Origin: Candidatus Yanofskybacteria bacterium CG10_big_fil_rev_8_21_14_0_10_36_16 | GTDB taxonomy: Bacteria; Patescibacteria; Paceibacteria; 2-02-FULL-40-12; IGHO2-01-FULL-4-A | Assembly: GCA_002794035.1 (NCBI GenBank) | Contig: PCXQ01000004.1 | Coordinates: 224,265-288,264 of the forward strand | Direction of reading: 5' to 3' | Length of the DNA: 64,000 nucleotides | Part shown: positions 36,301-44,349 of the stretch, one piece after another | How the letters are laid out: the number at the start of each line of letters is the position of its first letter | Numbering within the stretch: the first letter of the stretch is position 1 | Notes under the pieces: generated by a model | The model's database searches: none | Told to the model about the DNA's origin: nothing | Seen by the model: the letters and a program-made list of their open reading frames with translations, nothing else | Translations under genes and position numbers: made by a program

Positions 36301-36810
36301 TCATGAATCATAATTCATAACTCTAATTAATCTTTCCGTTTCTGCGATATGATCAATGTGGATTTTAATATAATTTTTAGGCAAAACCTTTTTAACTCGA
36401 TCCGACCATTCAATAAGTATTATATTTTTAGAATCGGATAGCATTTCTTTTATATTAAGTTTCTCTAAGTCTTTATGGTCCTTTAATCTATAAGCATCTA
36501 TATGAACCAGATTTTCATAATTTTTAATTTTTAATTTATAATTTTTAATTAATAAAAATGTTGGGCTTGTAATGTGGTGTTTTATGCCAAGCTCTTTGGC
36601 AAAACCCTGAACAAAAGTAGTTTTGCCAGCCCCAAGCTCACCCTCAAGAGCAACAACAACTGCACTTTGAAGATGCTTAGGATAAACCCCGTCTTTGATT
36701 ATTTTTTTTACTAAATTAACTGCGACTTTTTGAGTTTCCGCAGCACTTTTTGTAGTTATTTCCATGGTTGTAGTACTTATAAGATTAACTTTTTCTAGGT
36801 CCATATTCAA
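36301..36810 (-). CDS. tsaE: tRNA t6A biosynthesis ATPase TsaE
   Basis: TsaE is the ATPase partner of TsaB/TsaD that installs t6A37 on ANN-decoding tRNAs. It has the P-loop GELGAGKTTFVQGFA, the switch segment ITSPTFLLIKNY, the HIDAYRL motif and IILIEWSDRV. Several starts are possible. The Met at 36765 (MEITTKSAAETQ) gives the usual family start; 36810 adds 15 residues. The gene follows a palindromic element on its 5' side. Confidence 0.92.
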   Translation of the reverse strand: MNMDLEKVNLISTTTMEITTKSAAETQKVAVNLVKKIIKDGVYPKHLQSAVVVALEGELGAGKTTFVQGFAKELGIKHHITSPTFLLIKNYKLKIKNYENLVHIDAYRLKDHKDLEKLNIKEMLSDSKNIILIEWSDRVKKVLPKNYIKIHIDHIAETERLIRVMNYDS

Positions 36811-36813
36811 GTT

Positions 36814-36883
36814 AGACCTTTTAATCTATACTCGAGTTCTTAACCTGCCTGCGGTAGGCAGGGAACTTGAGAATAGATTGTCT
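36814..36883. repeat. 70-bp imperfect palindrome
   Basis: AATCTATACTCGAGTTC pairs with GAACTTGAGAATAGATT with 2 mismatches. Inside are CCTGCC and AGGCAGG around TGCGGT, and AGAC/GTCT pair further out. It has no T-run and lies between tsaE and a GC-rich gene. Confidence 0.7.
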
Positions 36884-36898
36884 AAATATCTAAAATAA

Positions 36899-36938
36899 AA
36901 AATCCCCCCCGCCCACCAAAGGCGAACGGGGGGGGGTG
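36899..36938 (-). terminator. Terminator of the GC-rich Gly-zipper gene
   Basis: On the minus strand a stem of C-run and G-run around GTTCGCCTTTGGTGGGC is followed by ATTTTTTATTTT. Confidence 0.75.
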
Positions 36939-36939
36939 A

Positions 36940-37467
36940 TCATCGGCGGTCAATCATTCGACGCCAGCCGACGAATCCCCTGATACAACGACTGTAGCCG
37001 TACCCGCTGTAGTAACCGCCACGAGAGTAGGTATCCACCTCGTAGCGTTCCTGCTCAAGCCGTTCCCAACGATTGTATTCGTTGAGAGATTCGCGGTGGC
37101 TTCGGCCGTCTCGGCCGTAAGCGTTAACTAGAGCGCTTGTGCCACCGCCGATGCCAGCGCCATAGAGCGCCCCTTCAGGACCGCCTACAGCACCGCCTAT
37201 TGCGGCACCGAGTGCAGCCGACGCGATGGCCCTGACCACCTTCTTTTGCTTGGATGGTGGCCGCTTCTCCCTGATTTGGTGTTCGACGCAGTTGCCACCT
37301 CCGTCGCAATTTGTGATCACGACATCGCGGTACTTGCCGTCCTTCTTGTCGGCATGGGAAGTAATTTGGTCCACCTCCTTCCGACTTTCCAGAACCTGAC
37401 CGAACTGGCCGAATGCCGGAACAGCAAACAAGATGAACATCACCAGAAATGTGCCAATCTTGATCAT
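36940..37467 (-). CDS. Secreted glycine-zipper protein, GC-rich gene
   Basis: The 175-residue product has a signal peptide (1-20, ending VPAFG), a basic segment, a glycine-zipper region (ALGAAIGGAVGGPEGALYGAGIGGG, about residues 90-115, given here only in part as a repeated GxxxG pattern) and a Tyr/Arg/Gly-rich tail. Gly-zipper proteins often associate with the outer envelope; the role here is unknown. An AGGAGGG SD and a TATTATAGTATA-type -10 lie upstream. The gene is GC-rich (41 of 60 bases in 37141-37200), unlike its neighbours, and has its own terminator. Confidence 0.72.
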   Translation of the reverse strand: MIKIGTFLVMFILFAVPAFGQFGQVLESRKEVDQITSHADKKDGKYRDVVITNCDGGGNCVEHQIREKRPPSKQKKVVRAIASAALGAAIGGAVGGPEGALYGAGIGGGTSALVNAYGRDGRSHRESLNEYNRWERLEQERYEVDTYSRGGYYSGYGYSRCIRGFVGWRRMIDRR

Positions 37468-37677
37468 CTTCTGACCCTCCTTTTTGAGTACTTATAACGA
37501 AACTTTCATTTCGCTATACTATAATAATACACTATTTTAATAAAAAAGTCAATCCACGCCCTTGAAAATGAGTGCTATTTGAGTATTTCTAGTTTTTTAA
37601 TATTAATTTTCAAGAGCGGGATAAATCCCCACTACCCAATTTGGGATATGGGGACAATATCTATATAATAACAAATT

Positions 37678-38520
37678 TTATCCTCTAATTTTCTTTAATA
37701 TCTTGATGTCACTTTCTCTACCATCATCTTTTGTTTCTAATATCCAGTCAATCTTTTTAAATTCCTTGGTTTTTAATAGCGAAGACATTCCCTCATCCCC
37801 TATTTTACCTTTGCCAATATGTTCATGACGGTCTTTATTTTCTCCAAGCCCAAATTTTGAATCGTTAACATGGGAAAGTTTTAAATATTTTAAACCAATC
37901 TTTTTATCAAATTCCTCAAGCATATCCTTGGCTTTTTTTGAAGTTGTAAAATTATATCCTGATGCAAAAGCATGGCAAGTATCAAAACATATCCCACCAA
38001 ACTTTTCCTTCAAAAAACTCGGACTAACAAGTCCGCTAATTATATCACCCATCTCTTCAAATGTATCGCCAATAACATCCCCGGCACCGGCAGATATTTC
38101 AAGTAAAAGCTCAGTTGATCCTTTGTAACCATCTAGTATTTTGCCAACAGCTTTAGTCACCTTGTTAATCCCCTCTTTTGCTGATTGACCAGAATGAGAA
38201 CCAAGGTGCGTCATAATATATTTTGCACCAAGCAAGCTCCCCCTCTCAAGTTCTTCTCTAACAACTTTGATTGATGAGTGTCTGATGGCAGGATTTATGG
38301 AAGCAAAGTTTATGTAATATGGCGTATGAATATAAAAGTTATCAAGCCCATATTTCTTCATTTCAGACTTGAATTCCTCAATTACCTCTGGGGTTAACTT
38401 AGGGGCCGGGCCTCCTTGAGGAGAGCGTGTAAAACATTGGAATGTTTCGCAACCCAAATCTGCTGCCCTTTTGGGAGCATTAAAAATACCACCAGTAATA
38501 GATACATGACATCCGATCAT
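37678..38520 (-). CDS. nfo: Deoxyribonuclease IV (endonuclease IV)
   Basis: Nfo is a zinc-dependent AP endonuclease of base excision repair. The 280-residue protein from the ATG at 38520 begins MIGCHVSITGGIFNAPKRA, the family start. Longer readings upstream overlap a terminator and look non-coding. Motifs are HTPYYINFAS, YIMTHLGSHSG, ISAGAGDVIGDTFEEM, CFDTCHAFASGYNF, HVNDSKFGLGENKDRHEHIGKG and ILETKDDG. Hexamer TATATT lies 5 nt before the ATG, so the leader is very short. Confidence 0.95.
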   Translation of the reverse strand: MIGCHVSITGGIFNAPKRAADLGCETFQCFTRSPQGGPAPKLTPEVIEEFKSEMKKYGLDNFYIHTPYYINFASINPAIRHSSIKVVREELERGSLLGAKYIMTHLGSHSGQSAKEGINKVTKAVGKILDGYKGSTELLLEISAGAGDVIGDTFEEMGDIISGLVSPSFLKEKFGGICFDTCHAFASGYNFTTSKKAKDMLEEFDKKIGLKYLKLSHVNDSKFGLGENKDRHEHIGKGKIGDEGMSSLLKTKEFKKIDWILETKDDGRESDIKILKKIRG

Positions 38521-38539
38521 ATGAAAATATATTATCAAA

Positions 38540-38568
38540 ATAAAAGCCCTTTCACAAAGAAAGAGCTT
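38540..38568 (-). terminator. Terminator between the VWA gene and nfo
   Basis: The stem AAGCTCTTTC / GAAAGGGCTT on the minus strand is followed by TTATTTTG and directly precedes the nfo promoter. Confidence 0.75.
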
Positions 38569-38573
38569 TTTAA

Positions 38574-39692
38574 TTATTCCACTATAACTCTGGGATTCAC
38601 AAAATATCCAGACTTGTGAAACACTGTCACGTCTTTTCTTTTGCGCCATTCGCCATTAAAATCTGCGCTGCCAATTTCTACTCTCAACTCAATAAAATCA
38701 TTATTGCTTGGCAAATCATTATAATCCGGATCAAGAGGATATCCAATATAATATCTATCTCTAAAATTTCGGGCAATTCTATGGGCGATATCCGCGATTT
38801 TATTAGGCCCGGGCAATTCATTGAACTGCCCCCCAGTTTGATCAGATAACGACTTTAGGTTTGATATAAATTGCCTTCTGGTAATAACATCGTAATAATC
38901 AGGAATTACAGCAATAGTATAAATAGGAAGATTAATCGCTTGGGCATAGCTAATCGGTGCTAAACCGTTTGTGGACAACGTATTTTGACCATCTGATATT
39001 ACTATGAGCAAGCTAGCACAATCCTCACTATTTATATCAGAGTTTTGGCCAAATTGTTGAATAGCAGCACCTAAAACAGCGGCAAAAAGAGGACTGCTGC
39101 CTCCAGATTTTTGTTTAGATATAGTATTTACAACCTTTGAAATATTGCTCGTCCAATCAGTTCTAAGTGTAAAAAAATTTGGCTCCCCATCTCCCTCATA
39201 ACCTATTTCACCTAAAAAAATCTTGTTATTGTTGCCGTTATCATTTTTTAACAACTCCCAAATTGTCGCTATTGTTTGAGACGCAATAAGTCCACCTCTT
39301 TTAAGAACACTTCTTGAGGGATCCTTGAAACCCCTCAAGGCGTCCGAATAAGAATTAGGGACACCCGAGGAACCACTTGAATCAATTAAAAGACCCAGTC
39401 TAAGAGGAAGATCTTGGGATTTATTAAAGTAATCTGGGATTCTTTCTATTTCTTGCTTCCTGCCGTTCCTTGTTACAATCTCAACCACCCTTACCTGATC
39501 AGTGGTTAAATCAAGGATGGCACCCTTATTATCAAAAGCAGAAAAAGAAATATTTACCTGCTCAACACCTACCCTAAAAACAAAACTGTCATCATCACTC
39601 TGATAAAGAGCACCGCCTTGTTTATCAAGTTCTAAATTTTGAGCATTCAATGAATAACAAACAAAAATCAAAAACAATGGAAACGTTTTCAT
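38574..39692 (-). CDS. Secreted VWFA-related protein
   Basis: The 372-residue protein has a signal peptide (1-17, ending SLNA), a short beta region (VEQVNISFSAFDNKG, TDQVRVVE) and a von Willebrand factor A domain (about 96-330). The MIDAS residues are complete (Asp104, Ser106, Ser108 in LLIDSSGSSG), as in TIGR03436-type VWFA-related proteins. It probably binds a protein or surface ligand. An AGGAGG SD precedes the ATG. It follows the lipoprotein operon on the same strand, but a terminator separates them. Confidence 0.8.
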   Translation of the reverse strand: MKTFPLFLIFVCYSLNAQNLELDKQGGALYQSDDDSFVFRVGVEQVNISFSAFDNKGAILDLTTDQVRVVEIVTRNGRKQEIERIPDYFNKSQDLPLRLGLLIDSSGSSGVPNSYSDALRGFKDPSRSVLKRGGLIASQTIATIWELLKNDNGNNNKIFLGEIGYEGDGEPNFFTLRTDWTSNISKVVNTISKQKSGGSSPLFAAVLGAAIQQFGQNSDINSEDCASLLIVISDGQNTLSTNGLAPISYAQAINLPIYTIAVIPDYYDVITRRQFISNLKSLSDQTGGQFNELPGPNKIADIAHRIARNFRDRYYIGYPLDPDYNDLPSNNDFIELRVEIGSADFNGEWRKRKDVTVFHKSGYFVNPRVIVE

Positions 39693-39828
39693 TTTAATGC
39701 CTCCTTTTTAAATAACTAAAAGTATTATTGCATGTATTTAACAAAATTCGCAAATTAATCCCCGCTCTCACCGGCAATAATCGTTAAAGACGCAAAAGAC
39801 GGCCCAGTTGTCGGTGAGTGCGTAAATT

Positions 39829-39860
39829 AAAAACCCCCGAATTATAACGGGGGGGGTAAA
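39829..39860 (-). terminator. Terminator of the lipoprotein operon
   Basis: On minus, CCCCCC-GTTATAATT-CGGGGG is followed by TTTTTAATT. Upstream on the plus map (39769-39817) a CTCACCGGCA / TGTCGGTGAG inverted pair spans about 50 nt without a T-run. Confidence 0.75.
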
Positions 39861-39863
39861 CAT

Positions 39864-40331
39864 TTAATTCTTTTCTGTATTTTTAAAAACATCTTCATAA
39901 TTTACATCTTTTGTGGTTTTTCTTTTAGAAATATGAACATGGGTACCAGACTGAACCAATTCTGTTAAGTATTTTTTTAGAAAAAACTTATCTCGCCACT
40001 TAGGATTTTCTTCTGTTTCATCGTATAGCTTGTGATAATGTGGGTCTTTTGAATGAACGGCCCCCTTGCCAAAAAAAGGAAAGTCATATCCAAGAATATA
40101 TTGATCAGTTAATTTTGAAGCGAATACAGTTATCTCATCTAAACAAACCCTCTCGCTAATTTTCTTGTCTATATCCAACCTGACATATATACAAGAAAAA
40201 TCGTGATCTATGCTATCTACAACACCAGCTAAAAAAGGAAATCCTTCCGAACTTTGAACTCCTTGACCATTAATATTGGGCAAGCAAAAAATTAAAAAAA
40301 ACAATAGCAGAGAAACAAATTTATTCTTCAT
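39864..40331 (-). CDS. Small secreted protein of unknown function
   Basis: The ATG at 40331 (MKNKFVSLLLFFLIFCLPNI) gives a clean signal peptide and has an AGGAGG SD; the longer reading to 40352 starts inside that SD. The mature part (about 130 residues) holds two cysteines (HDFSCIYV, ERVCLDE) and a His-rich segment (DPHYHKLYDE). It faintly resembles a nuclease fold (GVVDSID) but lacks recognisable catalytic residues. It overlaps the upstream lipoprotein end, so it is in the same operon. Confidence 0.7.
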   Translation of the reverse strand: MKNKFVSLLLFFLIFCLPNINGQGVQSSEGFPFLAGVVDSIDHDFSCIYVRLDIDKKISERVCLDEITVFASKLTDQYILGYDFPFFGKGAVHSKDPHYHKLYDETEENPKWRDKFFLKKYLTELVQSGTHVHISKRKTTKDVNYEDVFKNTEKN

Positions 40332-40348
40332 TCTGGCCTCCTTTTGCA

Positions 40349-42178
40349 TCATTTTTTCCTTTCGCTTGCAGGTAAAACAGTAAACTCAATAATGGGGTTG
40401 TTTACACTACTTTTTCTTCTTACGTTGTCTCTTACCCTAAGTTCAAGACGATACTCGCCTTTTGATAAATGTCTTATGCCGCCCTTTTGAGGATCGGGCT
40501 TAAAAGGCACCTTGATCATAAAACTGGTAAGCCTAGAAAAATCTTTAGCATAGTTGTTAACGTCTTTTATTTTAACAAAGTCATCCATGGCTAAAATAGG
40601 TTCGGCATATTTAGTTTGAGACCAATAAAGCTTATAATATACGTCCAGGTCGGGAGTCTCTTTCTTAATAAAACCCTTTACAGTTTCGAACTTAAAACCA
40701 ACATCTTTTAATAAAACAGCAATGATTAAAACAGGGTCATCATCATAAAAAATCAGCTCATTATTTTGATCATTATAATCTCTTTCGAATCTAAGCAAAT
40801 TCTTTTTTACGCCCTCAAGCTCTACTTTCAAGGCTACAATAGATTTTTCATACGAATCAATTGTCTGAGACAATGTGCTTGAATCAGGATCATCCAACAT
40901 TATAAGCAATCTTTTTTTATGATCTTTGTCAGGTAAAAAGGTTACTTCCCAACTCTGAATCTTTAAGAATCTTTTAATAATTTCTTCTTTTTTATTTTCA
41001 TTATAATTTTCTATCAATCCCCCGATTCGGGTTCCATTTACTTCTTTTCCAAATATTATGTCAATAATTTCATTTAAAGCAGTATTTTTAATTTGTAAAA
41101 CATTCTCTAAGGTAGTATTAAAAACTAAGCTCTTAATCTCAAGGTCTTCTAGTGCTGCCGCAGCTTTTTGGCCCTCAAGTGCAGCAAGACCAAACTGATC
41201 GGCAAATCTAAACCGTCCAGTAATCAACTGTTCTAAATACTGTTCAGGCGTACCAATAGGAGTGGTACCAACCCTATAGGCAGATATAAGCTTGTAATTT
41301 TCATACCCTGAACCTTGAGTTTTACACAACGTGTCAAGAGCTAAGTTTCTTGTATTATCATCAAGTGTCTGACTCATTATGAACCTATCTATACCTAAAA
41401 CATTTTCAATAAAAACAACGTCGTAACAGTCGCCGCCATCTAAGCAAACTCGCCAAATTTTAACTTGAGGTGGAAAATCAAGAGAATAATTACCCATACC
41501 ATCCCGACACTCAATAGGAGGTAAGTATCCTAAAATCCTGGTTTTAAAAAATAAAGGGCCTGTCTGAATAAGACTAGGACTTGAAGGATATCCCAAATTT
41601 TCCCTAACAAAATCTCGGTCATCATTAAATTTTTCACCACCATCTTTATCCGAATTATCTTTTATCTCAAATTTAGAGGCTTTTTTAATAAGACTTTCAA
41701 CCTCTGTTTTTAATTTGGTATCAATTTGGTCTAAAATAGCTTTGGGCTGATCAAGATCTTGGATAGTAAGAGCTGAAACAATCGAAGAAACTGCGAGATT
41801 AAGTAAATTTCCCAACTCTTGCAATGCCTTATTGGACTGCACCATATCAAATCCATCATCAGATTTTTGATTAATTTGATCTTTAAATCCAGAAATTCTA
41901 TCCGATATGGCTCCGGCTTTCATCATTAATTTTTCAGCATATTTAATCCTTTTTTTAGACTCTTCGATAATGACATCATCATTTAGACTTGAATTGCCGG
42001 GTGTTTTATTTTTTTGTATAGCACCCACGGCATTATCATTATTTTCTTGTTTGGTTGGTTTAGGTTCTTCTTTTTCTGTTTTAGTTGGTGCGGGAGGAGT
42101 ATATACTCTTGGTTTATTATGACAACCCGCACCCAATAAAATTAAAAACAACACAACAGACAGTGCGGGCTTCATCAT
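40349..42178 (-). CDS. Large lipoprotein with coiled-coil regions
   Basis: The 609-residue product has a lipoprotein signal (LLGAGC, Cys19), a Pro/Lys/Thr-rich linker (about 25-60), a helical region with heptad-like runs (70-170), a central region with a GMGNYSLDFPPQVKIWRVCLDGG segment and further helices (about 330-470). The C-terminus (about 560-609) has strands ending FTVLP. I do not recognise the family. An AAGGAG SD sets the start. It is co-transcribed with the secreted protein at 39864. Confidence 0.7.
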   Translation of the reverse strand: MMKPALSVVLFLILLGAGCHNKPRVYTPPAPTKTEKEEPKPTKQENNDNAVGAIQKNKTPGNSSLNDDVIIEESKKRIKYAEKLMMKAGAISDRISGFKDQINQKSDDGFDMVQSNKALQELGNLLNLAVSSIVSALTIQDLDQPKAILDQIDTKLKTEVESLIKKASKFEIKDNSDKDGGEKFNDDRDFVRENLGYPSSPSLIQTGPLFFKTRILGYLPPIECRDGMGNYSLDFPPQVKIWRVCLDGGDCYDVVFIENVLGIDRFIMSQTLDDNTRNLALDTLCKTQGSGYENYKLISAYRVGTTPIGTPEQYLEQLITGRFRFADQFGLAALEGQKAAAALEDLEIKSLVFNTTLENVLQIKNTALNEIIDIIFGKEVNGTRIGGLIENYNENKKEEIIKRFLKIQSWEVTFLPDKDHKKRLLIMLDDPDSSTLSQTIDSYEKSIVALKVELEGVKKNLLRFERDYNDQNNELIFYDDDPVLIIAVLLKDVGFKFETVKGFIKKETPDLDVYYKLYWSQTKYAEPILAMDDFVKIKDVNNYAKDFSRLTSFMIKVPFKPDPQKGGIRHLSKGEYRLELRVRDNVRRKSSVNNPIIEFTVLPASERKK

Positions 42179-42259
42179 GTCTTTTCTCCTTATTTATTTA
42201 TAAAAGGTCTCTTAAATTTAAATTAATCGTAGCAATTGGGCATTAACAATGCAAATATA

Positions 42260-42706
42260 TTATACGTTTTTAAAGTGTTTTAATTTTGCTTTTTGATTTT
42301 TTTTATCAAAAACAACTGATACTATATCAATTCGCCATTCCAAATCTACTCCCCCCAATTCCCTATCCATGTAATACATTGCGGTTTTAACCAACTTTTC
42401 GTACTTTTTGGAATTAACCCTTGTCTCAGGGTCAAATTCAGGTCCATAATCTTTTTTATTTGCTTTTACTTCAACAAAAATGATGACGCTGATAGCGTCA
42501 TCATTTTTGTGGTCACCTATCTTGCCTGCCCCGAGTATTTTCGAGGGGAGCACAGCCGAATGATCATCATTCGAATCACCTTTGGCTATAATATCAATCT
42601 CACCAAATGACATCTCGTAATTTTTTTCTAATATCTCATAGCCCTTCTCCTGAAGGTATCTTGTTGCAATATTTTCCGCGAGGTTGCCTAAATCTTTAGT
42701 ATTCAT
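42260..42706 (-). CDS. yraN: YraN family (UPF0102) nuclease-like protein, with an insertion
   Basis: YraN proteins have a PD-(D/E)XK-like fold and are suspected endonucleases. Family motifs are GNLAENIATRYLQEKGY, FGEIDIIAKG and FVEVKANKK. Members usually have about 115-125 residues. This one has 148 because about 30 residues (44-73) split the GEIDIIA and IIFVEVK strands. The DNA of the insertion is a cluster of palindromes and stays in frame. TAGAAT lies exactly 7 nt before the ATG, so the mRNA is probably leaderless. Confidence 0.88.
   Translation of the reverse strand: MNTKDLGNLAENIATRYLQEKGYEILEKNYEMSFGEIDIIAKGDSNDDHSAVLPSKILGAGKIGDHKNDDAISVIIFVEVKANKKDYGPEFDPETRVNSKKYEKLVKTAMYYMDRELGGVDLEWRIDIVSVVFDKKNQKAKLKHFKNV
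42474..42577. repeat. In-frame palindromic insertion inside yraN
   Basis: A perfect 17-bp inverted repeat with a 3-nt loop (42474-42510, arms ACAAAAATGATGACGCT) is followed by an imperfect CCCC...GGGG pair (42529-42548) and CGAATGAT-C-ATCATTCG (42557-42573). The coding part of the insertion is about 42488-42577, 30 codons. Confidence 0.7.
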
Positions 42707-42713
42707 TGCAAAA

Positions 42714-42719
42714 ATTCTA
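42714..42719 (-). promoter_or_regulatory. -10 hexamer for leaderless yraN
   Basis: TAGAAT, then TTTTGCA (7 nt), then ATG on the minus strand. Confidence 0.45.
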
Positions 42720-42743
42720 GTATATTTGGGTTTTTAAGGCAAT

Positions 42744-42772
42744 AAAAAAGCCTACAAATCAATAAATAATAG
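42744..42772 (-). terminator. Terminator of the small membrane gene
   Basis: On minus, GCCTA and TAGGC arms enclose an AT-rich loop and are followed by TTTTTTATT. Confidence 0.65.
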
Positions 42773-42786
42773 GCCCAATAAAACTT

Positions 42787-42945
42787 TCATGACAAATTGT
42801 GCTGTCTTTTAAATTCTTCTTTTTCTTGTTCTGTTGAGAAGAAATAGATATCACTGTGCTCCAGACTTTTAAAATCAAAAACAAAAAACAATCCTGAAAT
42901 AAAATAAAGAAAGCCAACAAAGTAAAGTCTATTGGAATCAACAAT
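42787..42945 (-). pseudogene. Probable 3' half of the small membrane gene, beyond a TAA codon
   Basis: Directly after the TAA at 42946-42948, in the same frame, 52 codons read IVDSNRLYFVGFLYFISGLF and end with a charged tail (TEQEKEEFKRQHNLS) and TGA. This looks coding: one membrane segment then a soluble tail. It has no ATG; ATT would be the first codon. It is probably the rest of the 42946 gene cut by a nonsense change (CAA to TAA would restore it), or else a separate ATT-started or readthrough product. Confidence 0.4.
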
Positions 42946-43089
42946 TTATTTCATCCCAAAAAGAGGCATTATTATCACGGAAACAACAGTAAACAGAATT
43001 AATGAAACAAAAGAAATTCCAGACAAAACATTAAAAACAATACCTCTTTTGTTGTAAACAATAAGGTTTGATGGAAACTTGTATCCCAT
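42946..43089 (-). CDS. Small membrane protein, possibly truncated
   Basis: The 47-residue product (MGYKFPSNLIVYNKRGIVFN start) has one strong membrane segment near its C-terminus. The ATG at 43089 has a GGGAGGGGAG SD and a good promoter upstream; a GTG-type start further up is unlikely. The frame continues with convincing coding sequence after the TAA stop. The family is unknown. Confidence 0.55.
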   Translation of the reverse strand: MGYKFPSNLIVYNKRGIVFNVLSGISFVSLILFTVVSVIIMPLFGMK

Positions 43090-43124
43090 CTCTCCCCTCC
43101 CAATTTTAAATAAAACTACCAAAA

Positions 43125-43153
43125 ATAGTACCACTAAAAATTTATGGCGTCAA
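43125..43153 (-). promoter_or_regulatory. Promoter of the small membrane gene
   Basis: TTGACG and TACTAT on the minus strand with a 17-nt spacer. Confidence 0.6.
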
Positions 43154-43202
43154 TTATTTTGTTATCTCCCCCATCTATTGCGTAACGTGCTACGTAACAA
43201 AG

Positions 43203-43233
43203 TTTTACAAAATTATTTCGCGAGAAACAATTG
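43203..43233. repeat. 31-bp direct repeat, left copy, with parS-like core
   Basis: This 31-nt sequence is identical to 44346-44376. Its core at 43214-43229 reads TGTTTCTCGCGAAATA on the minus strand. It lies about 20 nt before the -35 box of the tandem winged-helix gene. Confidence 0.85.
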
Positions 43234-43252
43234 GAATGTACCCCTTTGAGTA

Positions 43253-43282
43253 TTGACACAGAGTAGTGCATTATGCTATTAT
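43253..43282 (+). promoter_or_regulatory. Promoter of the tandem winged-helix gene
   Basis: TTGACA and TATTAT are 18 nt apart, and TGC precedes the -10 (extended type). A second TATAAT lies at 43285-43290. Confidence 0.75.
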
Positions 43283-43329
43283 TTTATAATAATTTAGCTC
43301 TTTTATATGTACAAAAAGGAGGCAGAACA

Positions 43330-44289
43330 ATGTCTTTCTTAGAAAACAGGCTTGAAGTGGCAAGAAAAATTATTGACCACATAAGAACCGAAGGATGCAT
43401 AGCTGGCAACATTTCTGGAAAACAATTAGGAGAAATAATTAACGTACCAAAAACCACGGTTAATTATTATCTCAAGGCCCTAATTGACGTAGAAGTACTA
43501 AAACTTGAAGGAGAAAGAAGCCGTGGCAGAGGCAAACAGGGCACCATTACACTAAAAGATGAATTCAAATCTGGTGATAATTGGAAAGAAAAAGTAATGA
43601 GAAAAAAACTTGCTGAAGATAATTTTGGCAACTCATTAAACCGTCAGTACCGAGAAAAAATAGCAACAAAAGGTAGTGTTGCCAAAAAAATTGTTGAATA
43701 TCTAAGGGTTAATGGTGGGCAAGTTGAAGCAACTGGAAAAAAGATTTCTTCTGAACTAGGAATTAGCCAGCCGGGATTTTCTTATGGTCTAAAAATGTTA
43801 ATAAAAGCGAATATTGTCTCAATACCACAGGGATGTAACAAGGGTCCTGGTGACACTCTTTTTGTACTAGAAGAGAAATACAAAGAGGGAGATGACTGGT
43901 TTAAATTAATCACAAAACAGAAACAAGTCAAAGAAAAACCCAAACAAAAATCTCTTTCGGCAGAGAAAAAATCAACAGGGTTAAATTTCCGATCCAAAAG
44001 TCTAAAAGAGCTCATTGAGGTTTATGAAGCTCTCAAGAGTACCCTAAAAGAAAATAGTATTTTAAAATCCAACAACGAAACGTTGAAAAGAGAGAACAAA
44101 AATCTAAAATTAAAGAATGAGCGCTTAGAAGAGTTCTTAGCGAAAGCAAAAAAAAGCAAAGAAGAAGAGCGTCAAGAAGTGGTGGCCCTTAATAAACGTA
44201 TTATCGAACTGAGGTCAGAGGTTGGAAATGTTGGAACAAGATTGAGGTTTGATTCCTCTGGCGTTCAGGTATGCGATAGTGAGCTTTAA
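43330..44289 (+). CDS. Tandem winged-helix DNA-binding protein with coiled coil
   Basis: The 319-residue protein has two similar winged-helix units: residues about 10-90 (KQLGEIINVPKTTVNYYLKA, then LKDEFKSGDNWKEKV) and about 118-195 (KKISSELGISQPGFSYGLKM, then LEEKYKEGDDWFKLI). A long coiled coil follows (about 230-300), then a short tail. This suggests a dimeric regulator or DNA-organising protein. The ATG at 43330 has an AGGAGG SD; an earlier ATG at 43273 lies within the promoter. Identical 31-bp repeats flank the gene, and the upstream one may be its operator. Family not recognised. Confidence 0.75.
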   Translation: MSFLENRLEVARKIIDHIRTEGCIAGNISGKQLGEIINVPKTTVNYYLKALIDVEVLKLEGERSRGRGKQGTITLKDEFKSGDNWKEKVMRKKLAEDNFGNSLNRQYREKIATKGSVAKKIVEYLRVNGGQVEATGKKISSELGISQPGFSYGLKMLIKANIVSIPQGCNKGPGDTLFVLEEKYKEGDDWFKLITKQKQVKEKPKQKSLSAEKKSTGLNFRSKSLKELIEVYEALKSTLKENSILKSNNETLKRENKNLKLKNERLEEFLAKAKKSKEEERQEVVALNKRIIELRSEVGNVGTRLRFDSSGVQVCDSEL

Positions 44290-44317
44290 CTAAAATTTAG
44301 CTAAAAAGCCATTGAAT

Positions 44318-44349
44318 GCGCGGGTTAATAATCCCCGCGCTATTTTTTT
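44318..44349 (+). terminator. Terminator of the winged-helix gene
   Basis: GCGCGGG-TTAATAAT-CCCCGCGC is followed by TATTTTTTT. Confidence 0.88.

Noticed and set aside
36940..37467. GC-rich genes as assembly contamination
   Set aside because: Each is embedded in AT-rich DNA with local-style promoters directly next to the ORF, and the islands are single genes, so chimeric contigs are unlikely, though not excluded.
42759..42944. 61-residue minus-strand ORF beginning MLIPIDFTLLAFF
   Set aside because: It starts at a TTG without SD, and the adjacent frame over the same DNA looks better coding (IVDSNRLYFVG) and continues the upstream gene.
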